From: Sycobia sp. Sy_11
Lineage: Eukaryota > Arthropoda > Insecta > Hymenoptera > Epichrysomallidae
Assembly: GCA_018907035.1 (NCBI GenBank)
Contig: JACCIC010000176.1
Coordinates: forward strand, 192,501 to 256,500
Reading direction: 5' to 3'
Length of the DNA: 64,000 bases
Of this stretch, positions 45,150 to 56,039 are shown piece by piece. Positions within the stretch are counted from its first letter, which is position 1. Every line of letters starts with the position of its first letter. The translations under genes and the position numbers were made by a program. Under the pieces are notes generated by a model. The model saw only the letters and a program-made list of their open reading frames with translations, was not told where the DNA came from and made no database searches.

Positions 45150-45380
45150 CATAAATTAATAAATATTTCTATTGGTCTTAAAGTCCAATGGAATAAATTA
45201 AAATTGAATTAATAATGAAAATTTAGGTATTGCTCGCTATTGCTGATCTATGTTCGATCAATTGCTGTTGCAAATCATTCAATTGGCGTTTGTACACCTC
45301 AGCAGTGACGGTTTCATTTGGTTTTAGCGGCTCGTAGTACAGTACAGCCTATTGGCACCACCAAATAAACAGCAATACAT
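45150..45380 (-). mobile_element. PLE tail end joined to a mariner fragment
   Basis: 45150-45195 is the PLE end motif in reverse (AATAAATATTTCTATTGGTCTTA). 45220-45375 is about 155 bp of the TTAGGAG mariner lineage, corresponding to the block between first and second catalytic Asp (compare 49420-49570). Confidence 0.75.
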
Positions 45381-45393
45381 ATATATGTGTGTG

Positions 45394-45397
<4 letters not shown>

Positions 45398-45440
<43 letters not shown>
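45398..45440. repeat. (TA)n microsatellite
   Basis: TA run next to the mariner fragment. Confidence 0.95.
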
Positions 45441-45441
<1 letters not shown>

Positions 45442-45734
45442 CCTTTTAGATAATTTTCACAAATTTCTCCTAGACGTGGCGAGGTGAAAGAGGAACGGTC
45501 TCGGAGTGGGGGGCCACTCGTTTCTCAAATTTAAGTAGAAGCACTCTGGTAAAAAATTCAGTGTGAGCACACACACATACACACATATTTGCACATATAT
45601 ATTATTATACTCGATTTTTATTTTATATTATTTTAAGTAAGTTAATACATTTCGACTAAGAAAAGTATAAAATAATTATTAATCTTTTCATACTGTACTC
45701 AGTCGTTGTTAAGACAAGTTAAGGTTTATTTAAT

Positions 45735-46180
45735 ATAATCAATAAATATTTTTATCGGTCTTATGGTCTTTATAATACAATATATTAGCTAAAATAATCA
45801 GAATAAAACTTATGAATGAAACAGAATAATTTGAAATAAAACTTATTACTACAATAAATTATATTAAAAAACGAAACTGTTTAGTTTCTGAGTAATTCTA
45901 AATTTAAGCTTTTATAATTTTTATTTCATTTTATTTACTATTTTAATTTTATTTTTATTTGTATTTTTATGCTATTATTTATTTTATTTTATTTTTATTT
46001 TTAATATAATTTATTGTAGTAACAAGTTTTATTTCAAAATCTAGGGGGTCGAGCATAAATAAGGGCAGTCTGACTGTTATTATTTTAGCTAATATATTAT
46101 AAAGACTGTAAGACCGATAAAAATATTTATTAATTTAATTCAGAACAATCGACATAAGTATAATTTTTAATTCTAATTTA
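45735..46180 (+). mobile_element. Short inverted-tail PLE derivative without ribozyme (copy C)
   Basis: Same plan as 24717-25161: reversed tail (TATCGGTCTTATGGTC, TATATTAGCTAAAATAAT), centre, forward tail (TTTTAGCTAATATATTATAAAG, CTGTAAGACCGATAAAAA, AATCGACATAAGTATAATTT). The inverted ends match over about 58 bp. In the centre, TTTAGTTTCTGAGTAATTC (45890-45909) shows that the hammerhead core is missing exactly between its first bases and the GTAATTC of the intron-like module. Confidence 0.7.
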
Positions 46181-47795
46181 TTTAATTTAATGCAAAAGAT
46201 TTCGTTATGATTATACATCCAATATATATAAGCTATTATATGTTAGAGTTATACGTCGAATGCGTACAAGTTACGGAAAGAACATTTATCGGCTGCAGGC
46301 ATATATTTCTATATATAGATGTACACAAATAGTATACTACCGGAACTTTTTAGAATATTGAATATTAACTTAATTTGCTTACTTTAATTATTAATAATAA
46401 CGAACATTAATAATAATCAACATGATAATAAAACAATCGTCCTATTATAACTAACGTTATAAATTACGAATTAAATTAAGGTTACCTATTATATTATTAT
46501 ATATTAATACTATTGTTATATACAACTATTAAGATTACAATTCTTTTAACATAAGTATAAGGTGTAATAACTAGGGACATTAGCATAAACATTTTAATCA
46601 TAATTTATAAGATAAAACTATAATAATTATAAACACATACATATTTATTCATAACTTTGGTAATTTTTGTGCTACGATTGCGATTCAAAAACCTATATTC
46701 GTGTAATTTTTCAAAGATCATGAATAAACTTATTAATTATGTATAAAACTGCTGAAACATCTGCAATAAAAAATAATATCAAAATCGTACGAAAATAATT
46801 TGTGTACAAACGGAGAAGCGCTTTTCCACTCTTCTGCGCATTTTATTTTGTAAAAGAGGAGATAAAACTCGGTTCAAGCATCCAAATTGTATAGGGCTTA
46901 AAGAATAAAATATTTTGGGTGAGAGTATCTAGTGAAAAGAAGAGTTTCCATAAGCTCAATGCACTAACTTTTGAATAAAAGGAGCTGAAAAAAGCGTAGA
47001 AGCATCGATTCCTTGCCAGGAAGCACGAGTGATATCAACTATGACCACAATCTCTCTTCCTATCTGAGTACACCCGAGGATTCACCATGCCCGGAAACAC
47101 AGACCTTATCATAGCTCGCTAAAGTTATCACGCTTTAGACGCTGCCGGACATTACGCTATTGGTTCAATATACCAAAGACCTTGGATGCATTTCCAATAT
47201 ACGAAATTCTTCCAGCTAATAAAAACTCACTCTAGCTTCCGAGGTAGGGACTGTTTATCTCTCAATTTTCCTTGCACCTTCTTCCAACTACATCGCTCGT
47301 CGCAGCCCAAAAATTTGTGTTAATACATTTTTTGAAAACATATAAAAGTGAGTATTCCTTCTTTGTATTCCTATTCCTTACTCGAGCTTAAAGCGACTTA
47401 CGGATTTGATAATATATCGATTGAACGCCGCGGTAGCTCAATTAAATAACTCCCCACCAGTATGCTATCTATGTTATACTGCCGAACTTAGAGCGCATCA
47501 CGAGTTTGGAAATTCGAATGAATTGTACGGACTAGTTGTAGCATTATAAATAAACTCTTATTAGTTACTAATACAATAGGTAAAATAATGAGTCGCGCTT
47601 TTATTTACTACGTATAGCTCGTAGAGATAGATCGTGATCGCCGCGAGTATCCTTGATCTAACCCTGCTATTTTGCGCAAATAAAGCCAAGAGCCAAAACA
47701 ACCAACAAAACAGCCAAAAACCAACAAAAAATAGGGTGCGCGAATTTATGTACGATCAGTAGCGGTGCGCGTGAATCCGTCGGTAATCCTTCACA
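46180..47795. other. Intronic DNA with a possible LTR
   Basis: The first part is A/T-rich. From about 46990 to 47790 the base composition is more balanced, with TATAAAAG near 47341, AATAAACTC near 47550 and AATAAAGCC near 47690, in the order expected of U3-R-U5. There is no second copy or clear TG...CA boundary, so an LTR is only a suggestion. Confidence 0.35.
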
Positions 47796-47796
47796 T

Positions 47797-48058
47797 CATA
47801 TTATACTGGAGAAATGGCAACAAATTAATTCACATACAAAAATAACGATGAACGAATTTATTACAGCAATCAATTTATTTTTTAATAAATAATAAAAAAT
47901 AACACAATTATTTTTTCTTAAAACATTTATTATAAACAGTGTATGGCTTTCTAATGGACTCAACTTTTTCACATATTATAGATAAATTAGTGATGGATAA
48001 AATTAGAAAGTATTGTTTTATCCAAGTTAGCTTTTGAGCCAATCATTTAAAACACATG
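47797..48058 (+). pseudogene. PLE reverse transcriptase fragment
   Basis: Similar to 27065-27320 at nucleotide level (TACTGGAGAAATGGCAACAAATTAATTCAC; TAGTGATGGATAAAATTAGAAAGTATTG; TTTGAGCCAATCATTTAAA), with deletions around the CPMGS block. No open frame remains. Confidence 0.75.
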
Positions 48059-48699
48059 TATTAATTATGAATCAAAAAGTTTATATTTTATATATTCTTC
48101 TATAAACTATAGAGTACTCCGTGTAGCCAAGATACTGGTTATGAATTGATAACTTGGTTATAGCAAAAAGACTTGATTTTAAAATAAAATACAATAGAAT
48201 TATACGTAAACGGCTATATAAATATATAATTCATGGTTCTCTGTTCTACGTAATTTGCATATATATTGTAAAAATGAATGTTCTGACAGATTTTAAACAC
48301 GCCCCTCTTTTTCTATCCAATAATTTTCTCTTGATCGGCATAGTTTAGTGTATCCATATTCTATTACAAAAAATAACATGAATAAAAATATGAAATTTTT
48401 TAAAATGAATTTTAAAAATACTAATGTAGAAACAGTACATATTTTGAACCCAAAAATTTACTGTTTTATTGCATTGTATATAAACATTATATAAAATGCG
48501 AAAAAAATTATTGTTGCACTCGTTTTACAATTTTTGTGATATGAAATTTAAAAGAGAAAATTTTCTCTTTAGAAGCAGAATCCTCTTTAAAGGATTTGAG
48601 TAAAGAGAAATACTTGCATATTCTATCCTATTTTCCATAAATATTTTTCTATTGCGTAAAATTGAAAATAATAATAAATAGTAGTATAAGAAGCTTTAC

Positions 48700-48894
48700 C
48701 TGTTTGCACTTTTCTATATGGATCCTCGACATCATTCTCATGATAAATGATTGAATGCAAACTTCTGTTGTATTTGTGACGTGAAAAATAGTAGTGTGAT
48801 TTCTCAATATACCAAGAACCATATTGCGACGACACTATTTTACCATGGAATACACCATTACTAAGACTACCGAAAATATGGCTATTCGGTTCAC
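48700..48894 (-). CDS. ADAM10: ADAM10/Kuzbanian-type protease, exon (prodomain, part 2)
   Basis: 195 bp between AG (48896-48895) and GT (48699-48698). The first two bases complete a Gly codon started by the exon at 61277; the last base starts the Glu codon finished by 35518. It encodes EPNSHIFGSLSNGVFHGKIV, then YGSWYIEKSHYYF and HSIIYHENDVEDPYRK, the conserved second half of the ADAM10 prodomain. No stops, in strong contrast with the decayed transposons on both sides. The donor (GTAAAG) is slightly off consensus. Confidence 0.93.
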
Positions 48895-49047
48895 CTGGAA
48901 AATCATTACCTATGGTTTAAAATGGTACTAATACAAATTATAAATTTTTAACATATTTATATGTTAATATCGAATGAAGAAATATATATTCAGAGCATGA
49001 TTCAAAAGTAAATGTATGGGATGACAATTACGAGTATATCTATTATG

Positions 49048-50371
49048 TTAGGAGGCAAACATAGTTTCTGACCCTTGAAAAAGGACATGTATGATGGAAA
49101 ATGGATACACGTTAGCTTAATCAAAATATTTTCCGTCATTTTCTACTACTTTTTCCCCTCTTTCTCACAATATGGCGATGCAGTGGCGAAAGAACGATGG
49201 CGGTTTCGAGTCGAACTAATCATACAAAATTCTCACACTTTATGAACATGTCGTAAATGCGTATCAACGAGGTCGTGCTGCATCGATTTGAATAGGTGGT
49301 AATCAGAAGGCGCTATGTCTGGCGAGTACACTGGGTGCGGCTACACTTCCCATTCGAGTTCCAACAGGGTGTTTTTGACGGCTTTCGCAACATGTGGCCG
49401 AATGTTGTCATGCAAGAGAATGCCTTTGCGCCTATTGCTAGCGATTGCTGTTCTATGTTCGATCAATTTCTATTGCAGATCATTCAATTGGCGTTTGTAT
49501 ATTTCGCAATGACGGTTTCAATCGGTTTTAGCGGCTAATAATACAGCACATCCTGTTGGTCTCATCAAATACATAGAAATACCTTTTGGACGTGGATTTC
49601 CACATAAACATTCCCGGCCGCACCTAGCTTGTGCTTTATCGGCTAGGCCGTGGATGTTCCATTTAGGTGTCGATGTGGACGGTTGGGCTGGGTCCACCCA
49701 TGACTTTTTGCACTTAGGATTGCCATAGTAGATCCACTTTTCATCACCAGCCACAATTCGACATAGTGAACTCTTCTTTTTTGCCTAGTAAGCAAAGACA
49801 GTACGATGTTCTATCGATTCATAACGTCACTTTTGATAAAATCGTGCGGCATGCATTTTCCTTCTTTATGAATCTTTCCCATCGCATGTAAACGTTTACC
49901 AATTGATCTGTCACTAACTCCTAACTTATTAGCGAGTTCATTTTGCGTTTGAGCTGAGTTTTCGTCCAATAATGCTTGCAAATTCACTATTTTTACACTT
50001 TTTGGTTGTTCAGAACGTTTTTTGTCATTAACATCAGCATCACCACTTTTAAACTGCTGAAACCACTCGCTATATGTTGTAAGCGATGGAGCTTGTTTGC
50101 TATAACATTCTTGAAGCAATTGATAAGTTTCTCCTACACTTTTTTCAAATAAAAATAGTACAAAAGGACATGTCAAATAAACAATTTATCACGATTCATT
50201 TTTCACTGATCAAAAAATTATAATGCTTATTTGTGTAAATAGAGCCTGTTGATTTGCTTAATTTTATTGGTAAATGCCTAAAGTAATAAATAAGTACTAG
50301 ATCCAACTCATCTGACTGTTCGTACACTTATATCGCCATCTAAATGTGAAGGTGGGAAACTAAGTTCGCTC

Positions 50372-50375
<4 letters not shown>
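49048..50375 (-). mobile_element. mariner of the TTAGGAG lineage, full length but decayed
   Basis: 1,328 bp bounded by TTAGGAGGCAAACATAGTTTC on the left and the complement of TTAGGAGCGAACTTAGTTTC on the right. TA follows the right end; the left flank has TG, so one copy of the TA duplication has mutated. Sister copies are at 30276-31176 and 45220-45375. A (TA)n run begins at the right end. Confidence 0.88.
49300..50176 (-). pseudogene. mariner transposase, broken
   Basis: 50176-49811 encodes the DNA-binding half: EWFQQFKSGDADVNDKKRS and TQNELANKLGVSDRSIGKRLH. A frame break follows. 49754-49518 has GDEKWIYYGNPKCKKSW (first catalytic Asp) and TGCAVLLAAKTD. Further left, shifted text continues through the second-Asp region (49430-49380) and a PYSPD-like block near 49320. 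About 53 bp of foreign GC-rich sequence sits within the catalytic region (49595-49650). Confidence 0.85.

Positions 50376-50376
<1 letters not shown>

Positions 50377-50436
<60 letters not shown>
50377..50436. repeat. (TA)n microsatellite
   Basis: About 29 TA units lying exactly between two mariner-family elements. Confidence 0.97.
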
Positions 50437-51632
50437 GATGTATGATAAAAATGTGAATTTTTACTTTGGATAAAAATAATTATTTATTCATACATAAAAG
50501 AGTATTATATCTCAGGAGTATTACTTTGTAAATTTATGTAATCGCCTTCAAAGTAATACCCCTCAGATATAATACTCTTTTTCGTACACCCAAAGAGCTC
50601 AATTTTTCCGAGCGATGTGGTCTTTAGCTGCCTAATCGTAATAAAACGCCGTCCTTTCATGGGTCTTTTCAATTTTATAAATAGGAAAGTCACAGGGGAC
50701 CAAATCTGGTGAATACAATAACTGAGGTATAATTACGATGTTATTATTGGCGAAACAATTACAAACAGTGAATGATGTGAGAACTGCCGGATTCTCGTGA
50801 TGCAATAAACATAACTAGTTTTTCTACATTTCGAAATATTTTTTCGTATTCCTTTCCACAAATGGCGCAACATTCAAGGTAATACTACTTATTAATTGTA
50901 TAACCTTGTGGTAAGAACTACTGATGCACTACGCCATGATAATCAAAGGAAACAGTAAGCAACAGCTTCACATTTGATTGAATTTGACGTATCTTTTTTA
51001 TCTTGGAGATTCATAATTGCAACAACCATATACCTTAATGCAACAACCATATACTCACGTTTGATCATCCGCCATGATCCTTTTGATCAAATCTGAGTCA
51101 TCGTGGGAGTCCTTTAACAGCTCCTGAAAGATGTTTACACAGAATTTCTTTTAGTCAAACATGAACAATTATTACAACAAACTTTAATAACACAGGACTT
51201 ATATCCAAAACTTCCTTAAAATAGCTTGACACGAACCAAAGGAAACGTTTTTTTCAACGTTTTCGTAATTGTTTACATGCTGGATTGTCCAGAGCGAAGT
51301 TCATCATTAGTATCTTCCTGGCCTTCTTGGAAGAACTTTCATTATTCTAAACATTTTTTTGACTCAATGTATACCAGTATTAACATTTCAAGTGTTTTAG
51401 AACACTTTCTTCCGTTTTGCAAATTTTTTTATCCATATTTTTTAACATCTGGAAATCACCAAACAAGCAAAATACCTCTAACCTTTATGCCTCTTGCAAA
51501 CAAACTAAAAATGATACATAATTGAAAATACGTTTGGGACAAGTTTACCAACATAAAATAAAAAATAATCAAAGATCGAACGTACGCAGTCTGCAAAAGT
51601 TGCAAATTTGTCTTACTTTTTGAACACACCTC
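50437..51632 (-). pseudogene. Tc1/mariner-family element remnant (third lineage)
   Basis: The right end GCTTACTTTTTGAACACACCTCA-type sequence near 51620-51632 matches the end of the relic at 36.3-36.9 kb. The C-terminal piece (50505-50693) reads FLFIKLKRPMKGRRF and IISEGYYFEGDYINL, typical of the end of this transposase group. Between are decayed catalytic blocks. A 32-bp inverted repeat lies within the C-terminal end (50497-50580). Confidence 0.7.

Positions 51633-51635
<3 letters not shown>

Positions 51636-51688
<53 letters not shown>
51636..51688. repeat. (TA)n microsatellite
   Basis: TA run starting at the right end of the preceding mariner-family element. Confidence 0.97.
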
Positions 51689-51692
<4 letters not shown>

Positions 51693-51724
51693 ATTATATA
51701 TTATATGTTTTATATATATATAAT

Positions 51725-52556
51725 TTAATTGTAGTTATGTCGACTGCCCATATACAAATTAATAAATATTTTTTTATCGGTCTTACAGTCCAATCAATTT
51801 AATCTAAAAATAAAAAAATTAATAAAAATAAAAATAAATAAATAAAAATAAAATAATAATTAAAAATAAAAATTAAATTAAAAATTAAATTAAAATTATA
51901 TTGACAGTCAGACTGTCCTTGTTTACATTCACCCCCGTAGACTAATCTGAAAAAAAAATATTAGCTGCAAAAATTCTTTGTTAGTAAAGTGCAGTCTGAC
52001 TGTTCCCAACACCCTTACCTAATTGAAGACTTGTCCAACGTTTCGAGCTCGCTACGGCTCCTCCTCAGGGACTAAACTAAACCTTATATTCTAATCTATA
52101 GATACCCATCCCCACCACCAAATTTAGTAAATTAAATATAAATTTCCCCTGTACACAAATTGTCCAAAAACAATCAATTTAATAAGGAATGATAAACACT
52201 GTCCAATCTACCAGACTCTAATGTTAAATTCACATTATTTCGATTCCTGGAAATGTGAATACTTTCAAGACTCTCCCGTTTATACTTATTATTCATACCA
52301 TGTTCCAAAATATCCACATTCACAAAATCAAAAGGATGTAAAAACTTAAAACAATGCTCTTTTAAACCGGAAGTACTATGTTAGCTACGTAAACTACATT
52401 TATGTTCATAAATTCTCTTTTTTAAATATCTACCTGTTTGTCCAATATAGTATTTATCATAATCCATGCAATTAATCTTGTAAACAACTCCTGATTTTAA
52501 GCATAAGTCATCCCTATCTTTGCAATTATTAAATAATCTACTCAAATTATTGCAAT
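51725..52556 (-). mobile_element. PLE 3' half, reverse; left arm of a large inverted repeat
   Basis: On the minus strand: GIY-YIG coding part (52556-52190), hammerhead (52031-52074), intron-like module, GACAGTCTGACTGTC-type element near 51903, T-rich run and complete end TAATTTAATTGTAGTTATGTCGACTG. Nearly identical in reverse to 52826-53600 and 58519-58790. The endonuclease frame has small changes that break it (for example a stop-producing change near 52380). Confidence 0.85.
52031..52074 (-). ncRNA. Hammerhead ribozyme, intact core
   Basis: Core CUGAGGA, stem II GAGC/GCUC, then GAAACGUU and GGACAA. Stem I pairs GUCC/GGAC. The ACGU segment is self-complementary, suggesting cleavage after GUU as a dimer. 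With 24867-24906 this is one of two copies with every core base retained. Confidence 0.75.
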
Positions 52557-52825
52557 AAAATTGTCACATAAAGATTTTAGACAAAATAATTTACAGATAG
52601 TAAGAGAAACTTTTATTAATAATGGTTATCAATTCAACTTATTAATAGATTAATTGCTGAGAGATTGTTTGACATTTATAATACCGAAAATAGACATAGT
52701 GCAGGAGTTGATGCTAACGGAGAAATAATTATTGTCTTGCTATATGTTAGAGGATGGTCTGAAAGAATAAAAAAAGAAATTTTCAGAAATATAACATTCA
52801 AATTTTCTTTAAGAATAGTAATAAT
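52557..52825 (+). pseudogene. PLE thumb-region fragment between the arms
   Basis: Plus-strand text similar to 27595-27830 (ATTGCTGAGAGATTGTTTGACATTTATAATACCG; GGAAATATAACATTCAAATTTTC region) with several shifts. It continues into the endonuclease of the right arm, so it belongs to the right-hand PLE copy. Confidence 0.7.
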
Positions 52826-53197
52826 TTGAGTAGATTGTTTAATAATTGCAAAGATAGGGATGATTTATGCTTAAAATCAGGGGTTGTTTACAAGATGAAT
52901 TGCATGGATTATGATAAATACTATATTGGACAAACAGGTAGATATTTAAAAAAGAGAATTTATGAACATAAATATAGTTTACGTAGCTCACATATTACTT
53001 CCGGTTTAAAAGAGCATTGTTTAAAGTTTTTACATCCTTTTGATTTTGTGAATGTGGATATTTTGGAACATGGTATGAATAATAAGTATAAACGGGAGAG
53101 TCTTGAAAGTATTCACATTTCCAGGAATCGAAATAATGTGAATTTAATGTTAGAGTCTAGTAAATTAAATAACATTTATCATTCCTTATTAAAATGA
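52826..53197 (+). CDS. PLE GIY-YIG endonuclease domain, open
   Basis: 123-residue open frame with SGVVYKMNC and YYIGQTGRYLKKRIYEHKYS, so both halves of the GIY-YIG motif, the Arg of the KKR block and the EH pair are kept. ESLESIHISRN and the C-terminal end match the other copies. It is the best-preserved endonuclease in the window, though the RT upstream is missing or decayed. The ATG used is internal; in a full element this domain would be part of a larger RT-endonuclease protein. Confidence 0.85.
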   Translation: MSRLFNNCKDRDDLCLKSGVVYKMNCMDYDKYYIGQTGRYLKKRIYEHKYSLRSSHITSGLKEHCLKFLHPFDFVNVDILEHGMNNKYKRESLESIHISRNRNNVNLMLESSKLNNIYHSLLK

Positions 53198-53607
53198 TCG
53201 GTGTTGAACATTTTGTGTAGAGGGGGATTTTATATTTAATGTACTAAATTTAGTACTGGGGATGGGTATCTATAGATTAGAATATAAGGTTTAGTTTAGT
53301 CCCTGATGAGGAGCCGTAGCGAGCTCGAAACAGTGGACTACGTCTTCAATTAGGTAAGGGTGGTGGGTACAGTCAGACTGCACTTTACTAACAAAGAATT
53401 TTTACAGCTAATATTTTATTTTCAGATTAGTCTACGGGGGTGAATGTAAACAAGCACAGTCTGACTGTCATTATAATTTTAATTTAATTTTTAATTTAAT
53501 TTTTATTTTTAATTTTATTTATTTTTATTTTTTTTATTTTTATTTTTATTTTTATTTTTATTTTTTTTTTATTTATTTTTTTATTTTTTATTTTTTTTTA
53601 TTTTTAT
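53198..53607 (+). mobile_element. PLE tail, right arm, interrupted by Copia
   Basis: Hammerhead motif at 53297-53340 (core CUGAUGA, stem II GAGC/GCUC, stem I UAGUCC/GGACUA perfect, but cleavage segment ACAGUG altered). Intron-like module GTAAGGGT (53358) with TTTACTAAC and TTTTATTTTCAG (to about 53428). Then GTGAATGTAAACAAGCACAGTC and a T-rich run cut at 53607 by a Copia LTR; the rest of the tail resumes at 58519. Confidence 0.85.
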
Positions 53608-53977
53608 TGAATTTTTATTAAATATAGTAGGTGGAATGTTAAAATAAAGATACACGAAATAATCTTTTAACATGAACTTTATTTCAAACGAGGAAAGAAA
53701 AGACGTCTGTTCAAACGAAAGGACAACGCAAGACTCTCTACAGTACTCGAAATTGAAAACTCTGCAAGCCTTTGTGAGAAACTTAAAACCTATATAAAAA
53801 CTTATCAGGCATCTAGGCAATAAACTCATAAATCATTTGCCGCGCAGGGCAGCAAAGACGCAGATCGTAATAAGACACAGTGGACACATATGTTTACATC
53901 CTTTTACGATACTCTCCAATATTTAGTTTCAAGTATTTTTTGCTTTATTATTTATAGAAGGCTAAAATAATCTAACA
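53608..53977 (-). repeat. Copia 3' LTR
   Basis: Minus strand starts TGTTAGATTATTTTAGCC and ends AATAAAAATTCA. A TATATA box-like site is at about 53791, and an AAATAAAG polyadenylation-type signal near 53669-53690. Identical in length to the LTR at 58149 and different only at the T/C in AAAACTTATCAGG. Confidence 0.95.
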
Positions 53978-54650
53978 CGCCCCCTCAAAAATTACTTGAG
54001 TAAATACAATAATATATAATAAAATAAAACTCAATATTAGATATACGATAGTTCCTTTCAGTCTATATTCTTTCCTCGTTTGTTCTGGGAAATTGCACAC
54101 GGTCCAACATTTGTTGCAATGAATAGGAAAACCCAGCAAAACCTATTCAAACCGTCTCTATTACTAATATAAAATATATTTATGAAAACAATATGTATTA
54201 TATTTTATTATTCCTCCATGCTCATTCCTTTTCTGAGTTCAAGGAATTTCACAGTTTGCAATGGCTTTGTTAGTGCATCAGCAATCTGCTCCCCTGTGGA
54301 AATATGTTTCAATATTATTACATTTTTCTCTATTTGCTCTCTCGAGAAATGATATTTAATATCTATAAGTTGCGATCGCTTATGATTATTTGGGTTATTC
54401 GCTATACTTATACAACCGTTATTATCTTCATAATTACAATCGGTTTCATGATTTTAATTTCTATACTATTTATTAAAGACTTTAGCCATAATGCTTCTTT
54501 AACATCTTCAAATAAAGCCATATATTCTGCCTCTGTTGAAGAAGCTGCTACAGATGCTTGTCTTTTAGTATTCCAGCAAATCGTGCATTTTTCAAATAAC
54601 TTAAATAAGTAGCCTGTAGTACTTTTTCTATCAGTACCTTCATAACCACC

Positions 54651-55300
54651 CTAATAAGATTTAGGATAACCGCTTAAAATATTTTCACTGTTGCCTTTTG
54701 TATAAGTTAATTTTAAATTCATCGAACCATTCAAATATCTTAAAACTCTTTCTAGGCATTTCCATAGTTCTATATTATTTTTATTTGAATATCTACTTAG
54801 AAAATGTTTTACTGTACTCAAATCTGGACGCGTACAAATCATTACATACATTAAGCATCCGATATGATTTTGAAAAGGGCGTCATATTTGTTATCTGAAT
54901 TTAAATCATTATAATTTATATTATTTTCAACTGGTGTGTTTACAGCATCACGATCACTGATGTTAAATTAATTTCAAATCGTTTTTATATATGAACTCTA
55001 TTTAAGAATAAGTACATCATTATGTCATTATTTCAGAATTTCATAATTTCATTATTTCATAATTTCATAATTTCATAATTTCATTATTTCATAATTTCAT
55101 AATTTCATAATTTCATAATTTCATTATTTCATAATTTCATTAATTCATAATTTAATTATATGATAATTTAATTATTTCATAACTTCATTATTTCATAAGT
55201 TCATTACTTCATAATTTCATTATTTAATTCTTTCATTATATACATCATAATTACATCTTATTATAATTTTTTTTATTCCATGAAATAGTTTAATTTCTTT
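54651..55300 (-). pseudogene. Copia RNase H region, broken, with internal repeat
   Basis: 54651-54851 encodes MYVMICTRPDLSTVKHFLSRYS and ERVLRYLNGSMNLKLTY, the link between RT and RNase H; later RNase H text is shifted (54560-54300). At 55020-55240 an (ATAATTTCATT)n-type minisatellite replaces coding sequence between RT and RNase H. Confidence 0.75.
55020..55240. repeat. 10-11-bp minisatellite within the Copia element
   Basis: About twenty units of ATAATTTCAT or TTATTTCATA with small variations. Confidence 0.9.
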
Positions 55301-55512
55301 TAATTCATTAAATCATTTTTAAAATTATTCATTGTGTGAATATCGGTTGTAACGATTACTAAATCATGTGCGTAGAGTACAATATATATATTCTTAGATA
55401 TTTCTCCTTTATTTAAATATATATGCAACGATCGATTAATGAATTTTTAAAACCATTTGCTATTAATGTTTTATCAAAAGTTTTAAACCAACATCTTACT
55501 GCTCGTTTCAAT

Positions 55513-55516
<4 letters not shown>

Positions 55517-55565
<49 letters not shown>
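55517..55565. repeat. (TA)n microsatellite inside the RT gene
   Basis: TA run interrupting the coding sequence of the Copia element. Confidence 0.95.
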
Positions 55566-55566
<1 letters not shown>

Positions 55567-55572
55567 CTTTAT

Positions 55573-56031
55573 TTAATTTACAAACTTGATTTGTTTTGTA
55601 TTTAATTCCTTCAGAATTTTCATGTAAATTTCTTTCTGCAATGAACCATTTAAAAATGCAGTTTTTACATTCATATGGTGAATAAGGAAATTATATTGCT
55701 TTGCAAACGTTATAATTAATCTAAAGCTTGTAATTCTTGCTACTGCAGCAAAAGTCTCATTATAATCAATTAAATATTTTTGATTGAAACTACGAGCAAC
55801 AAGACGCGGCTTATATTTTAATGGATCATGTTCATCATTTTTAATAGCGAATACCCATTTGCAATCTATAATATTTTTGTTTTGTGGCTTTGATACTAGT
55901 ATCCAAGTTTTATTAAAATAATATAAATTTAATTCATCTTTAATTGCTTGTTCCCATTTTTCATTATGGATATTATTTTGAATATCATTGAAATTATTGG
56001 GAATTTCACAATTTACTGATTGTGCACACAA
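55573..56031 (-). pseudogene. Copia reverse transcriptase, N-terminal part
   Basis: 152 residues: KWEQAIKDELNLYYFNKTWI, CKWVFAIKNDEHD, YKPRLVARSFNQKYLIDYNE and HHMNVKTAFLNGSLQKEIYM (first catalytic Asp replaced by Asn in the VKTAF block). A (TA)n tract (55517-55565) then cuts the gene before the YVDD region, which is seen only as decayed text near 55370. Ty1/Copia type. Confidence 0.88.
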
Positions 56032-56039
56032 AACGTAAT

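Noticed and set aside
47430..47470. tRNA-like phrase GCGGTAGCTCAATTAA
   Set aside because: No cloverleaf, no B box at the right distance and no acceptor stem.
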